Source: Shinella curvata (GTDB lineage Bacteria; Pseudomonadota; Alphaproteobacteria; Rhizobiales; Rhizobiaceae). From it: a stretch of DNA of 64,000 nt. Of the stretch, positions 1-9,969 are shown one piece after another. The notes beneath the pieces were generated by a model. That model was given only the letters and a program-made list of their open reading frames with translations. It had not been told where the DNA came from and made no database searches. Each line of letters starts with the position of its first letter. The stretch's first letter is position 1. The position numbers were made by a program, and so were the translations under genes. Location of the stretch: assembly GCF_022899935.1 (NCBI RefSeq), contig NZ_JALJCJ010000003.1, positions 186,001 to 250,000 of the forward strand, given 5' to 3'.

Positions 1-457
1 GAACAAGGTCGGACCCGGTCTCTGGGACATCGTGAACCGCCCGATCGCCTCGCATGAGGGCTTCAGCTATTCCGCCGGCATGACCACCTTCTCCGAGGGG
101 CATAAGATCGTCTGGGACTTCGATCACCTGAACTTCTTCCTCGAAGCGCCCAAGAAGCACGTCCCGGGCACCGCCATGGGCTTCGCCGGCCTCAAGAAGG
201 AAGATGAGCGCGCCAACCTGATCGCGTATCTGCGCACACTTTCCGACAACCCGGCTGCTCTGCCGACCCCGTCGGCCGAGGGCGCTGCCGCAACCGGTAC
301 GGACGGCGCGGCTCCGGCTGAAGGCGGCGCGGCCGCCACGACGACCGAAGAAGCAAAGCCTGCTGAAGGCGGCGCTGCAACGACCACGACCGAGGGTGCC
401 GCCCCGGCCGAAGGCACGACGCAGGGCACCACGACCGAACAGCCGGCCGCTCAGTAA
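1..457 (+). CDS. c-type cytochrome, C-terminal part (5' truncated by window)
   Basis: The reading frame is open from base 2 and ends at TAA 455-457, so only the C-terminal part is present; the CXXCH haem site must lie upstream of the window. The visible part ([12 protein letters not shown]..., a [11 protein letters not shown] stretch providing the axial Met, then a C-terminal helix ending IAYLRTLSD) is typical of class I cytochrome c such as the rhizobial membrane-anchored CycM. Such proteins carry electrons in the periplasm. The last ~60 residues are an Ala/Thr/Glu/Gly-rich tail with imperfect repeats of the type [10 protein letters not shown], unusual for the family. An intrinsic terminator follows directly. 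Confidence 0.85.
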   Translation, partial: NKVGPGLWDIVNRPIASHEGFSYSAGMTTFSEGHKIVWDFDHLNFFLEAPKKHVPGTAMGFAGLKKEDERANLIAYLRTLSDNPAALPTPSAEGAAATGTDGAAPAEGGAAATTTEEAKPAEGGAATTTTEGAAPAEGTTQGTTTEQPAAQ

Positions 458-480
458 AAGAGCAGCTGCCAGCACACCGA

Positions 481-507
481 AAACCCGGCCTTCGTGCCGG
501 GTTTTTT
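481..507 (+). terminator. Rho-independent terminator of the cytochrome c gene
   Basis: A 9-bp stem (AAACCCGGC 481-489 with GCCGGGTTT 496-504), a 6-nt loop and a run of T residues lie 24 bases after the stop codon. Confidence 0.85.
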
Positions 508-554
508 GTTGCTAGGAGGTGGAGTTCATCTCCTCTCCCTTGCCTCCCCTCCAA

Positions 555-634
555 GTCATCCTCAGGCTTGACCCGAGGATCCACGCGGCAAGTGAAGGCG
601 TCAGATGGATGCTCGGGTCAAGCCCGAGCATGAC
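555..634. repeat. Rhizobial intergenic palindromic element
   Basis: Two 29-base arms (555-583 and 606-634) are inverted copies matching at 26 of 29 positions, and each arm is itself nearly palindromic around GGCTTGACCC. Elements of this type are scattered between genes in many alphaproteobacteria. It lies between the cytochrome terminator and the 3' end of the AEC permease gene and has no coding content. Confidence 0.65.
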
Positions 635-722
635 GGAGGATAGGTGTGACGCTGTTCGTGGCGTAGCATTGTTCATGGAACGTCCAGCCGTTGGCGCCAG
701 CGCACCCTGCCGGCAAAGACCT

Positions 723-1667
723 TCACCCTAACAGCCAGGCCCAGAAGGACACCGTGAACACGCCGAGCGCCGTCGTGATCGTGATGGTCGAAGACGCGAG
801 GCCGTGACCGACGCCGAAATGATTGGCGAGCAACCAGGCATTGACGCCCGTCGGCACGGACGAGGTGAGCACCATGGCCGCCGTCCATTCCGGACTGAGG
901 CCGAGCAGGCGGCAGGCGATATAGACGCATCCGGGCAGCATCACCAGCTTGAGGCCGGTCATAGCGAGTGCGATGCCGGCATTGCCGCCGACCTTGTACT
1001 TGTTGAGTGCCATGCCGATCGAGACCAGGGCCGCCGGTGCCGCCATGGCCGCGATCTGGTCGACCACGATCTTGACCGGCCCGACGAGCGGGATACCGGC
1101 GATGTGAAACACGGCACCGAGCGCCAGACCGATAACCAGCGGGTTGCGCACGAGGCTCTTGCCGATGCCGAGCAGCAGGCTGGCAAAACTCTGTGGCTCG
1201 CGCGTGCCTTCCTTGCGTTCCGCCCGCTCCATTAGGATCGTGCCGGCGATCATCATGGTCGGCAGATGCACCGAGAGCAGGACCGAGATCGCGACGAGAC
1301 CGTCCTGCCCGACGACCCGCGCCACGAGCGGCAGGCCGATGAAGACCGTGTTGGCGAAACCGGCGGAGACGCCGGCCAGCACGCCGATACGCCGGTCGCG
1401 CTTGAAGCCGATCGTCGCGATGAGATGCGCCACCGTCCAGGTGACGGCCACACCGCCGAAATAGGCGACCCAGATGCGCCACGGCGCTTCACCGGCAAAT
1501 TCGGCCTCCGCGATGGTGCGGAACAGCAGGAGCGGCACGGCGACGCGGAAGACGAACTCGCCAAGCCCCTCCCCCAGTTCCTCCCGGAGATAGCCGGTGC
1601 GGACGAGAAGCCAGCCGATGAGAATGAGCGCGAAGACGGGAAGAACGTTGAGGGCGACGTCGGACAT
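723..1667 (-). CDS. AEC family transporter (auxin efflux carrier / malonate permease-like)
   Basis: A predicted inner-membrane permease of 314 residues with about ten hydrophobic segments, in the usual AEC range. The N-terminus (MSDVALNVLPVFALILIGW) and the segment with GFANTVFIGLPL are typical of MdcF/AEC proteins, which move small organic acids; the substrate cannot be read from sequence. I chose the ATG at 1667; an in-frame start at 1703 would add 12 non-hydrophobic residues not typical of the family. The gene is monocistronic and diverges from the macroglobulin gene across a ~500-base spacer. Confidence 0.85.
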   Translation of the reverse strand: MSDVALNVLPVFALILIGWLLVRTGYLREELGEGLGEFVFRVAVPLLLFRTIAEAEFAGEAPWRIWVAYFGGVAVTWTVAHLIATIGFKRDRRIGVLAGVSAGFANTVFIGLPLVARVVGQDGLVAISVLLSVHLPTMMIAGTILMERAERKEGTREPQSFASLLLGIGKSLVRNPLVIGLALGAVFHIAGIPLVGPVKIVVDQIAAMAAPAALVSIGMALNKYKVGGNAGIALAMTGLKLVMLPGCVYIACRLLGLSPEWTAAMVLTSSVPTGVNAWLLANHFGVGHGLASSTITITTALGVFTVSFWAWLLG

Positions 1668-2169
1668 GATCATTCCGGGCATGAAGCAGACGGCGGCGCG
1701 CACCGTCTCAAGATAACGTCATGGGTAGAGCAATCGCCGGGAGGGGTCCAGCGCGATACCGCCGGAAGGCGCACAAATGAAAAAAGCGAGGGTTATCCCC
1801 CCGCTTCCTCATCCCGGCATGGCCGGGGAAGTGTTTCGCGCTGTGCCAGTACATCCGTGGTCACTGCGGTTCGAAACACGACTTTCGTGTCTGACGAGGG
1901 TTCTACCGGCCACCTGTTACAGGGGTATGACAGAACCGTCCGTCGATGAGATGAAGTCTGCCCCGATATGGTTAACAAAAGGTTAACGCGGCGCTCGGTA
2001 AAAAAAATCGCGATACCAGCGATTGAACCGGCGACCTCAAACGTCTTTCCCGTGGTTCCATGTGCCTTGCCCTTTGCGACCTCCACCGGCGTCTCTCTTT
2101 CGATTGACAAGCCGGCCCGGGGTCCAGACAGTGGCGGCGGCAACGAGACGGCAGCGGTAGGAGGACTTC
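1668..2169. other. Intergenic region between AEC transporter and macroglobulin genes
   Basis: A 502-base divergent spacer. Short frames crossing it on both strands lack good starts and recognisable products. It contains a perfect CtrA-type site (1972-1987) and an A-rich stretch at about 2001-2010. Promoters for both flanking genes should lie here, but I could not assign convincing -35/-10 pairs. Confidence 0.6.
1972..1987. promoter_or_regulatory. Full CtrA-type binding site (TTAA-N7-TTAAC)
   Basis: Two TTAA half-sites (1972-1975 and 1983-1986) are separated by exactly seven bases and followed by C, matching the consensus for the alphaproteobacterial cell-cycle regulator CtrA. The site lies 183 bases before the macroglobulin start and ~305 bases from the AEC start. 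Binding is inferred. Confidence 0.55.
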
Positions 2170-5100
2170 ATGTCTAAACGCGCATTCCTGGGTTTCTCGG
2201 CACTTCTTCTTTCCGTGATCGCCTCACCACCCCTGCCGGCCCAGGCCGAAGAGACGCGCTCCGTCGTCACGACCGAGAACAGCGACTATTTCGGCTTCGA
2301 CCTGCGCACCGTACAGGACGTGACTCTCGACCAGTGCAAGAGCGATTGCGTCGACGACCTCTCCTGCCGCGCCTTCACCTACAATCCCAAGGTGAAGTGG
2401 TGCTTCCTGAAGAGCGACTTCAACCAGCTCAACCATTTCCAGGGCGCGATCGCCGGCAAGATCCTGAAAGCCGACACGGCCGCTGATATCGGCGCGGCAC
2501 CCGCCATGTCCTTCATCAGCGAATACATGCTGACCGACGCCCGCTCGTTCCGCGACAATCTCGCGCTCGCCGCCGATCAGGCCGGCCAGGGTGCGGAAAG
2601 CCTCGCCTCGCTCGGCCGCATCGAGACGGCGTCGAGCCGCTTCGACCAAGCACTCGCTGCCTATCGCGGTGCGCTGTCGCTAGCGCCGGACGATTATTTC
2701 CTCTGGATCGAGACGGCCGAATCGATGGGCCGCGCCTATAACAACAGCTATCTCGCCGGGCAGGGCGCACTTGCCGCGATCAACGCCTACCAGCTGTCGC
2801 GCACCACCGAGACACGGGCGCGGGCGCTCGCGGTACTCGGTGACACGCTCGACAAGTCGAGCAACTACCGCGCCGGCATCAACGCCTACAAGGCGAGCCT
2901 CGACCTGAAGGATGACGTCGCCGTCCGCTCGGCCTATCTCGGCCTGCAAGCGCGCCAGGGCTTCCGCATCGTCAATCACACGATCGATTCGGACAGCGCG
3001 ACACCGCGCGCCTGCGTGGAATTCTCCGAGCCGCTGGTAAAGTCCGGCGCCGACTACGCCTCCTTCGTCACGCTCGACGGCGCGGCACCCAAGGCCATCG
3101 AGGCGAAGGACCGACAGATCTGCGTCGAGGGGCTGAACCACGGCCAGCGCTACAAGATCACGTTCCGCGCCGGCCTGCCGTCCTCCGTTGACGAGCCGCT
3201 GGCCGCCGCCTCGGATCTCGATATCTACGTGCAGGACCGCGCCGCCATGGTGCGCTTCACCGGTGACGGCTTCGTGCTGCCCGGCAGCGTTCGCCGCGGC
3301 ATCCCGATCGTGTCCGTCAACACCGACAGCGCCGACCTGAAGCTCTACCGCGTCGGCGACCGCGCCATTGCCGGCCTCCTGTCTGAAAGCCGCTTCCTCA
3401 CGCAGCTCGACGGATATTCCGCCAGCCGCATCGAGAACGACAACGGCGAACTCGTCTGGCAGGGCAAGATCGAGATTTCGCCGGAACTGAACAAGGACGT
3501 CGTCACCAGCTTCCCGGTCGATGAGGCCTTGCCGCAGCGCAAGCCCGGCGTCTACGTGCTGACCACCGCGGCAACGAACGGTCGCAGCAACGAGTGGGAC
3601 AGCAAGGCGACGCAATGGTTCGTCGTCTCGGATGTCGGCCTCACCACCTATGCCGGCACGGATGGTCTCAACGTCTTCGCCCGCTCGCTCGACACGGCCG
3701 GCCCGCTTGACGGCGTCGAGCTGCAGCTGATCGCCAAGAACAACGAGGTCCTCGGCACGGCGACAACGGATGCGGACGGCCGCGCGACCTTCACCGCCGG
3801 CCTGATGCGCGGTAGTGCCGCCAACACGCCCGCCGTCATCCTCGCCAGGAAGGGCGAAGGCGATTTCGTGTTCCTCGACATGACCCGCGCCGGCTTCGAT
3901 CTCTCCGACCGCGGCGTCACCGGCCGTCCGGCTCCGGGCGCCATCGACGTGCTCGCCTGGACCGAACGCGGCATCTACCGCGCCGGCGAGACGGTGCATG
4001 CCGCAGCGCTTGCCCGCGACATCGAGGCGAATGCCGTCGAAAAACTGCCGCTGACCTTCGTCTTCAACCGGCCCGACGGCGTGGAAGACCGCCGCATGGT
4101 CTCGGACGGTGCATCGCTGGGCGGCCATACGATCGATCTGCCGCTGCAGGACAACAGCATGCGCGGCACCTGGACCATGCAGGTCTATACCGACCCGAAG
4201 GGCACGGCGATTGCCGAAAAGACCTTCCTCGTCGATGACTTCGTGCCCGATCGCATCGAATTCGACATGACGAGCGAGGCAACGGAAGTCGAGACCGGCG
4301 TTGCCGCTCCCGTCTCCGTTGAAGGCCGCTATCTCTATGGCGCGCCGGGTGCGGGCCTCGAAATCGAGGGCGACGTCGCGCTCAAGCCGACGCACCAGGA
4401 TCCCGCCTATCCCGATTATGTCTTCGGTCTCGCCGATGAAGAGGCGATCGAGGAAAGCCGCATTCCGCTCGAGGGCCTCGACGTGCTCGACGACGACGGC
4501 AAGGCGACCTTCGACATCAATGTGGCCGATCTGCCCGCCACCACCCAGCGGCTCGAAGCGCTCGTGACGCTGCGCATGATGGAGGCAGGAGGCCGCGCCG
4601 TCGAACGCAGCCTCACCCTGCCCGTCAAGTCGGAAGGCGCGATGATCGGCGTGAAGCCGGAGTTCAAGGGCGACCTTTCGGAAAACACCGTCGCCAATTT
4701 CAACGTCATCACCGTCGGTGCCGATGGCAAGCGGCAGGCGATGCAGGGCCTGCCCTGGAAGCTGCTCGCCGTCGAGCGGAACTACCAATGGTATCGTGAG
4801 GGTAGCTCGTGGCGCTATGAACCCGTGCTGTCGACGAAACAGATCGCCAATGGCACGCTCGACGTCACCGCTGACGGCGGCAAGATTTCCGTGCCCGTGA
4901 CCTGGGGCCGCTACCGCCTCGAAGTGGAAAGCCCGGAGCCGGAAGGTCCCGCCACCAGCGTTGAATTCGATGCCGGCTGGTATGTTGCCGCAAGCTCGAC
5001 GGAAACGCCGGATGCGCTGGAAATCTCGCTGGACAAGGAAAACTATGCGGTCGGCGACACGGCCAAGCTGAAGGTCTCGCCGCGCCATGCCGGCCAGGTG

Positions 5101-7626
5101 CTCGTCACCATCGGCGCCGAAAGCCTGATCGCCACCCAGACGGCGGCCATCGGCGCCGAGGGCGGCGAGATCGACATCCCCGTCACCAAGGAATGGGGTC
5201 CCGGCTCCTATGTTACCGCAACACTCTTCCGCCCCGGCTCCGACCAGGAAAGCCGCATGCCGATGCGCGCGATCGGCATCACCTGGCTGAAGGTCGATCC
5301 GGCGGATCGCAAGCTGAACCTCTCGCTCGACCTGCCGGAAAAGACCCTGCCGCGCCAGCCGCTCGACATTTCGCTGAAGGTCGCCGGCGCCGGTGCCAAT
5401 GAAGAGGCCTACATCACGGTTGCCGCCGTCGATGTCGGTATTCTCAACCTCACCCGCTACGAAGCGCCCGATCCGGCCACCTGGTACTTCGGCCAGCGCC
5501 GCCTCGGCATGGAAATCCGCGACCTCTACGGCCGCCTGATCGACGGCTCGCTCGGCACGACCGGACGCTTGCGCACCGGTGGCGACGGCGGCGAAGGCGC
5601 GCTTGCGGGCGATCCGCCGAAGGAAAAGCTCGTCGCCTTCTTTGCAGGCCCCGTGAAGCTCGATGCCGAGGGCAACGCCAAGGTCAGCTTCGACATTCCG
5701 CAGTTCAACGGCACGGCCCGCGTCATGGCCGTCGCCTGGACGAAGACCGGTGTCGGCAGCGCCTCGAAGGACGTGGTCATCCGCGATCCCGTCGTCGTGA
5801 CCGCAAGCCTGCCGAAGTTCCTCGCCCCTGGAGACCGTTCGGACCTGCGCCTCGATATCGCCAACACGGATGCGCCGTCCGGCGACTACACGCTGGAGAT
5901 CACCCACAATGCCTCCGTGATGGTCGAACAGACCGGTGCGAGCCAGACGGTGACGCTCGAAGCCGGCGGCAAGACCGCGCTGACCCTGCCGCTGATCGGC
6001 GGCGAGATCGGCGACGGCCTTGTCACGGTCAAGCTCTCCAACGGCAACGGCATGTCGCTCGAACAGGCGCTTATCGTGCCGGTGCGCCCGGCCGCCATGC
6101 CGATCACCACGCGCCGGCCGCTCGAAATCGCCGCAAACGGCAGCCTGACGATCGACGACCAGCTGCTGGCCGACAGCCAGATTGCCGGCGCCTCCGTCAG
6201 CCTCAGCGTGTCGCGGGCCGCCGCGTTCGACGTCCCGGCATTGCTGATGTCCCTCGACCGCTATCCCTATGGCTGCACCGAGCAGACATCGAGCCGCGCC
6301 CTGCCGCTGCTTTACCTCAGCGAGCTTTCCAAGCAGTCCGGCCTGCCGGAAGACACGGAAACGCAGAAACGCGTGCAGGACGCCATCTACCGCGTGCTGG
6401 CCAACCAGTCATCCACAGGCAGCTTTGGTCTGTGGGGTCCGGGCTATGGCGATCTCTGGCTCGATGCCTTCGTCACCGACTTCCTGACCCGCGCCCGCGA
6501 ACAGAAGTTCGACGTGCCGGAACAGGCCATGCTGCAGGCGCTGAACAACCTGCAGAATGCGCTGTCCTATGACGTCAACGTCTCCACCCAGGGCAACGAG
6601 ATCGCCTATGCGCTCTATGTGCTTGCCCGCAACCGCAAGGCCGCGATCAGCGACCTGCGCTACTATGCCGATACGAAACTGTCGGAATTCTCCTCGCCGC
6701 TCGCCCGCGCACAGATTGGCGCTGCGCTCGGCCTCTATGGCGATGCCCAGCGTGCGACGACGATCTTCTCGAACGCGCTCGGCCTGTCGCGTGACAGCAT
6801 CATGACCGCCAGCCTCGCCCGCACCGACTACGGTTCGTCGCTGCGGGACGGTGCCGCGATTTTGGCGCTTGCCGCCGAAGCAAGGCCGGTTCCGGGCATC
6901 ATTCCGGAGCTTTCCAAGCTCGTCGCCAAACAATGGGAGAACAAGCGCTGGACCAGCACGCAGGAACAGACCTGGATGCTGCTCGCCGCCCGCTCCGTGA
7001 AAGATGCCGACAAGGACCTGAAGCTTGAAATCAACGGTGCGGCTCGCGACGGCGGCTATGCCGCACAGATGACGGGCAAGTCCCTGCTGGAGAACCCGCT
7101 GACCATCGCCAACCGCACCGGCGAACCGGTCTCCGCCGTGCTCACCACGGTCGCGGCCCCCATCGATCCGCTGCCCGCCGGCGGCGACGGCTTTGCCATC
7201 GAGCGCAGCTACTACACGCTCGACGGCGAGGAGGCGAATGTCACGGAGGCGCAGCAGAACGAACGCTACGTGGTGGTGCTGAAGGTGACGGAGCACAACA
7301 ACTGGGCGTCCCGCATCATCATCACCGATCTCCTGCCCGCCGGCTTCGAAATCGACAATCCGAGCCTCGTCGACAGCGCCAAGCTCGCCAATTTCGACTG
7401 GCTCGGCGAGACGGAAGCCGCGCATACGGAGTTCCGCTACGACAGGTTCGTCGCGGCCTTCAACCGCAGCGAAGGTGACAACCGCGACGTGACGCTCGCC
7501 TATGTCGTGCGAGCCGTGACCCCCGGCACCTATGACCTGCCGGCCGCCCAGGTGGAGGACATGTACCGTCCGCAATACTCCGCCCGCACGGCGACCGGCC
7601 GCATGCAGGTCGTCAAGGCCGAGTAA
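2170..7626 (+). CDS. Bacterial alpha-2-macroglobulin family protein with N-terminal PAN/Apple domain
   Basis: 1818 residues, similar in scale to E. coli ECAM (YfhM). A Sec signal peptide (about 1-26, ending PAQA) is followed by a PAN/Apple-like module (about 35-100, several Cys), a TPR-like helical stretch (about 130-260), then macroglobulin domains. The thioester motif GCTEQ (Cys1369) begins the alpha-helical thioester domain. Bacterial macroglobulins are thought to trap foreign proteases in the periplasm after cell-wall damage. There is no lipobox cysteine, so it is probably soluble rather than a lipoprotein like ECAM. The start is supported by a GGAGG-type ribosome site (TAGGAGGACTTC). pbpC starts 12 bases downstream, the classic pairing for this family. 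Confidence 0.93.
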   Translation: MSKRAFLGFSALLLSVIASPPLPAQAEETRSVVTTENSDYFGFDLRTVQDVTLDQCKSDCVDDLSCRAFTYNPKVKWCFLKSDFNQLNHFQGAIAGKILKADTAADIGAAPAMSFISEYMLTDARSFRDNLALAADQAGQGAESLASLGRIETASSRFDQALAAYRGALSLAPDDYFLWIETAESMGRAYNNSYLAGQGALAAINAYQLSRTTETRARALAVLGDTLDKSSNYRAGINAYKASLDLKDDVAVRSAYLGLQARQGFRIVNHTIDSDSATPRACVEFSEPLVKSGADYASFVTLDGAAPKAIEAKDRQICVEGLNHGQRYKITFRAGLPSSVDEPLAAASDLDIYVQDRAAMVRFTGDGFVLPGSVRRGIPIVSVNTDSADLKLYRVGDRAIAGLLSESRFLTQLDGYSASRIENDNGELVWQGKIEISPELNKDVVTSFPVDEALPQRKPGVYVLTTAATNGRSNEWDSKATQWFVVSDVGLTTYAGTDGLNVFARSLDTAGPLDGVELQLIAKNNEVLGTATTDADGRATFTAGLMRGSAANTPAVILARKGEGDFVFLDMTRAGFDLSDRGVTGRPAPGAIDVLAWTERGIYRAGETVHAAALARDIEANAVEKLPLTFVFNRPDGVEDRRMVSDGASLGGHTIDLPLQDNSMRGTWTMQVYTDPKGTAIAEKTFLVDDFVPDRIEFDMTSEATEVETGVAAPVSVEGRYLYGAPGAGLEIEGDVALKPTHQDPAYPDYVFGLADEEAIEESRIPLEGLDVLDDDGKATFDINVADLPATTQRLEALVTLRMMEAGGRAVERSLTLPVKSEGAMIGVKPEFKGDLSENTVANFNVITVGADGKRQAMQGLPWKLLAVERNYQWYREGSSWRYEPVLSTKQIANGTLDVTADGGKISVPVTWGRYRLEVESPEPEGPATSVEFDAGWYVAASSTETPDALEISLDKENYAVGDTAKLKVSPRHAGQVLVTIGAESLIATQTAAIGAEGGEIDIPVTKEWGPGSYVTATLFRPGSDQESRMPMRAIGITWLKVDPADRKLNLSLDLPEKTLPRQPLDISLKVAGAGANEEAYITVAAVDVGILNLTRYEAPDPATWYFGQRRLGMEIRDLYGRLIDGSLGTTGRLRTGGDGGEGALAGDPPKEKLVAFFAGPVKLDAEGNAKVSFDIPQFNGTARVMAVAWTKTGVGSASKDVVIRDPVVVTASLPKFLAPGDRSDLRLDIANTDAPSGDYTLEITHNASVMVEQTGASQTVTLEAGGKTALTLPLIGGEIGDGLVTVKLSNGNGMSLEQALIVPVRPAAMPITTRRPLEIAANGSLTIDDQLLADSQIAGASVSLSVSRAAAFDVPALLMSLDRYPYGCTEQTSSRALPLLYLSELSKQSGLPEDTETQKRVQDAIYRVLANQSSTGSFGLWGPGYGDLWLDAFVTDFLTRAREQKFDVPEQAMLQALNNLQNALSYDVNVSTQGNEIAYALYVLARNRKAAISDLRYYADTKLSEFSSPLARAQIGAALGLYGDAQRATTIFSNALGLSRDSIMTASLARTDYGSSLRDGAAILALAAEARPVPGIIPELSKLVAKQWENKRWTSTQEQTWMLLAARSVKDADKDLKLEINGAARDGGYAAQMTGKSLLENPLTIANRTGEPVSAVLTTVAAPIDPLPAGGDGFAIERSYYTLDGEEANVTEAQQNERYVVVLKVTEHNNWASRIIITDLLPAGFEIDNPSLVDSAKLANFDWLGETEAAHTEFRYDRFVAAFNRSEGDNRDVTLAYVVRAVTPGTYDLPAAQVEDMYRPQYSARTATGRMQVVKAE

Positions 7627-7638
7627 GGGGTTCTGGCG

Positions 7639-9723
7639 ATGGCGCTGTGGCGCAAACTTCTGATCGGTTCCCTCGGCGGGGCGGCAGCGATTGCCGCCCT
7701 CGCATTCGGGCTCGATTATGCCGACCGCGCCTATCCGCCGCCGATCGCGGTGGCGGAAGCCGTCTCCAGGGAAGTACTCGACCGCGATGGCCGCCTGCTG
7801 CGTGCCTTCGCCACGCCGGAAGGACACTGGCGGCTGAAGACCACGGCCGCCGATGTCGACCCGCAATTCCTGCGCATGCTGGTGGCCTACGAGGACCGGC
7901 GCTTCAACGCGCACGGCGGCATCGACCCCTGGGCACTCTTGCGTGCCGCCGGCCAGTTCATCGGCAATGGCCGCATCGTCTCGGGTGCGTCCACGCTCTC
8001 CATGCAGGTCGCCCGGCTGATCGAGCCGCGTGAAAGCCGCTCGCTACCGGCCAAGCTGCGCCAGATGGCCCGCGCCATCCAGCTCGAGCGCCGGCTTTCC
8101 AAGGCCGAAATCCTCGATCTCTACCTGACGCTCGCCCCCTATGGCGGCAATCTGGAGGGCGTGCGCGCCGCAAGCCTCGCCTGGTTCGGCAAGGAGCCGA
8201 AGCGGCTTTCGGTGGCCGAAGCCGCCCTGCTCGTCGCCCTGCCGCAGCTGCCGGAAAAACGCCGCCCCGACCGCCACCGCGCCGCCGCGGAAAAGGCACG
8301 CGAGCGCGTGCTGACCCGCCTTGCCGTCTCGGATGTCATCGGCGAGGGTGAAGCGGAGCGCGCGGGCCTCGAAGCCGTGCCGGACCGCCGCCGCCAGCTT
8401 CCCTCCTATGCCGCCCATCTTTCGGAACTGGCGCTGCGCAAGGACCCGAAGGCGATCAAGCACGAGACTTCGCTCGACCGCACGGTGCAGGACGGCCTTG
8501 AGACCGTCGCCCGCGAGGCGGCCGAACGGCTGGGTCCGAAAATCTCCATCGCCATGGTGATGGCCGATGCCCGCACCGGCGATATTCTTGGCGAGGTCGG
8601 CTCGGCAGATTATTTCGACGGCAGCCGCGCCGGCTGGATCGACATGACGCGCATCCGCCGCTCGCCCGGCTCGGCGCTGAAGCCGTTCATCTACGGCCTT
8701 GCCTTCGAAGAGGGCCTCGTCGCGCAGGAAACCATCGTCGAGGACCGCCCCGCCGATTTCTCCGGCTACCGGCCGCGCAATTTTGACATGACCTATCAGG
8801 GCGATATCAGCGTGCGCAAGGCACTGCAATTGTCGCTCAACGTGCCCGCCGTGCGCCTGCTCGAAGCGGTCGGCCCGACGCGTTTGATGGTGCGTTTTCG
8901 CCGCGCCGAGGTGCGCCCCGAGCTGCCGCCGGGCGAGACGCCGGGCCTCGCGATCGGCCTCGGCGGCCTCGGCATCACGCTTCGCGACCTCACCCAGCTC
9001 TATGCGGCGCTCGCCAATCGCGGCATGCCCGTGCAGCTCGGCGACGGCATCACGGGTGATGCCAAGGTGATCGTTGGCGATCCGCTGCTCGATCCTGTCG
9101 CCGTCTGGCAGGTTTCCGACGCCCTATCCGGCGTCACCCCGCCGACCGGCAGCCGCCGCCTCGGCATCGCCTACAAGACCGGCACGAGCTACGGCTACCG
9201 CGATGCCTGGTCGGTCGGTTACGACGGCCGCCATGTGCTCGGCGTCTGGGTCGGCCGGGCCGACAACGGTGCCGTGCCTGGCTTGACCGGCTACGGCGCC
9301 GCAGCCCCGATCCTCTTCGAAGCCTTTTCGCGTTCCGGCATTGCCATCACGGCGCTTCCCCGCGCGCCGGCCGGGGCACTGCGTATCGCGCAGTCCGAAC
9401 TGCCCGCCAGCCTGCGCCGCTTCTCGACGACGGCAAACGGTCTGGTCACGGTGGTCGCGCGGGAACCGGCACCGCAGATCGTCTATCCGCCCGAAGGTGC
9501 TTCCGTCGAGCTCGGCGCCACAAAAGGCAGTGACATCTCACCCCTCGTCTTGAAACTCCAGGGCGGCCGCGCGCCCTTTCGCTGGCTTGCCAACGGCGAG
9601 GTGCTGCCGGAGGCCTCGCGCCGGCGCACCACGCAATGGATGCCGGAAGGCGCCGGTTTCTCGACGCTGACGGTGATCGATGCAGCCGGGCGGGCGGCCA
9701 GTGTGCGGGTATTTATCGAATAA
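7639..9723 (+). CDS. pbpC: Penicillin-binding protein 1C (bifunctional peptidoglycan synthase)
   Basis: 694 residues with an N-terminal membrane anchor (about 5-25), then a GT51 glycosyltransferase domain with the EDRRF motif and GASTLSMQ, a transpeptidase domain with S345-ALK (SxxK), SLN at 399-401 and KTG at 513-515, and a C-terminal BiPBP_C domain (about 600-694). It polymerises and cross-links peptidoglycan at the outer face of the inner membrane. It lies 12 bases after the macroglobulin gene, so the two are almost certainly cotranscribed; PbpC is thought to repair the wall while the macroglobulin neutralises the protease that entered. Confidence 0.95.
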   Translation: MALWRKLLIGSLGGAAAIAALAFGLDYADRAYPPPIAVAEAVSREVLDRDGRLLRAFATPEGHWRLKTTAADVDPQFLRMLVAYEDRRFNAHGGIDPWALLRAAGQFIGNGRIVSGASTLSMQVARLIEPRESRSLPAKLRQMARAIQLERRLSKAEILDLYLTLAPYGGNLEGVRAASLAWFGKEPKRLSVAEAALLVALPQLPEKRRPDRHRAAAEKARERVLTRLAVSDVIGEGEAERAGLEAVPDRRRQLPSYAAHLSELALRKDPKAIKHETSLDRTVQDGLETVAREAAERLGPKISIAMVMADARTGDILGEVGSADYFDGSRAGWIDMTRIRRSPGSALKPFIYGLAFEEGLVAQETIVEDRPADFSGYRPRNFDMTYQGDISVRKALQLSLNVPAVRLLEAVGPTRLMVRFRRAEVRPELPPGETPGLAIGLGGLGITLRDLTQLYAALANRGMPVQLGDGITGDAKVIVGDPLLDPVAVWQVSDALSGVTPPTGSRRLGIAYKTGTSYGYRDAWSVGYDGRHVLGVWVGRADNGAVPGLTGYGAAAPILFEAFSRSGIAITALPRAPAGALRIAQSELPASLRRFSTTANGLVTVVAREPAPQIVYPPEGASVELGATKGSDISPLVLKLQGGRAPFRWLANGEVLPEASRRRTTQWMPEGAGFSTLTVIDAAGRAASVRVFIE

Positions 9724-9730
9724 CAAGTCT

Positions 9731-9952
9731 ACCCTCATCCGCCTGCCGGCATCTTCTCCCTATAAGCGCGGGCGCACATCACGTCTTCTTCTCCCCAGAG
9801 AGCGAAGGAGAAAACGGCAATACCGTGCTCATATTTTTAGCTTTGCCGCGATCGGAGCCAAAGCCCATGCCGCACGGCTTTCTGAACACTCCACGTTCAA
9901 ACGGGACACGTCCCCTCTCCTCGCTTACAGAGAGTGGATTGGGGTGAGGGCC
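9731..9952. repeat. Probable rhizobial intergenic mosaic (RIME-like) remnant
   Basis: The spacer after pbpC begins with ACCCTCATCCGCCTGCCGGC followed by CTTCTCCC and closes with a GGGGTGAGGG block facing the opposite way. This is the layout of the widespread rhizobial element whose ends read CCCTCATC... and ...GGGTGAGG. The arms are diverged, so this is recognition by pattern only. Confidence 0.35.
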
Positions 9953-9969
9953 ATACCAAGCCCTCGCCA

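Noticed and set aside
2680-5907. A 1075-codon open frame on the minus strand inside the macroglobulin gene
   Set aside because: High-GC third-position bias leaves the opposite frame open; the product has no recognisable domains and the plus-strand protein has clear family motifs.
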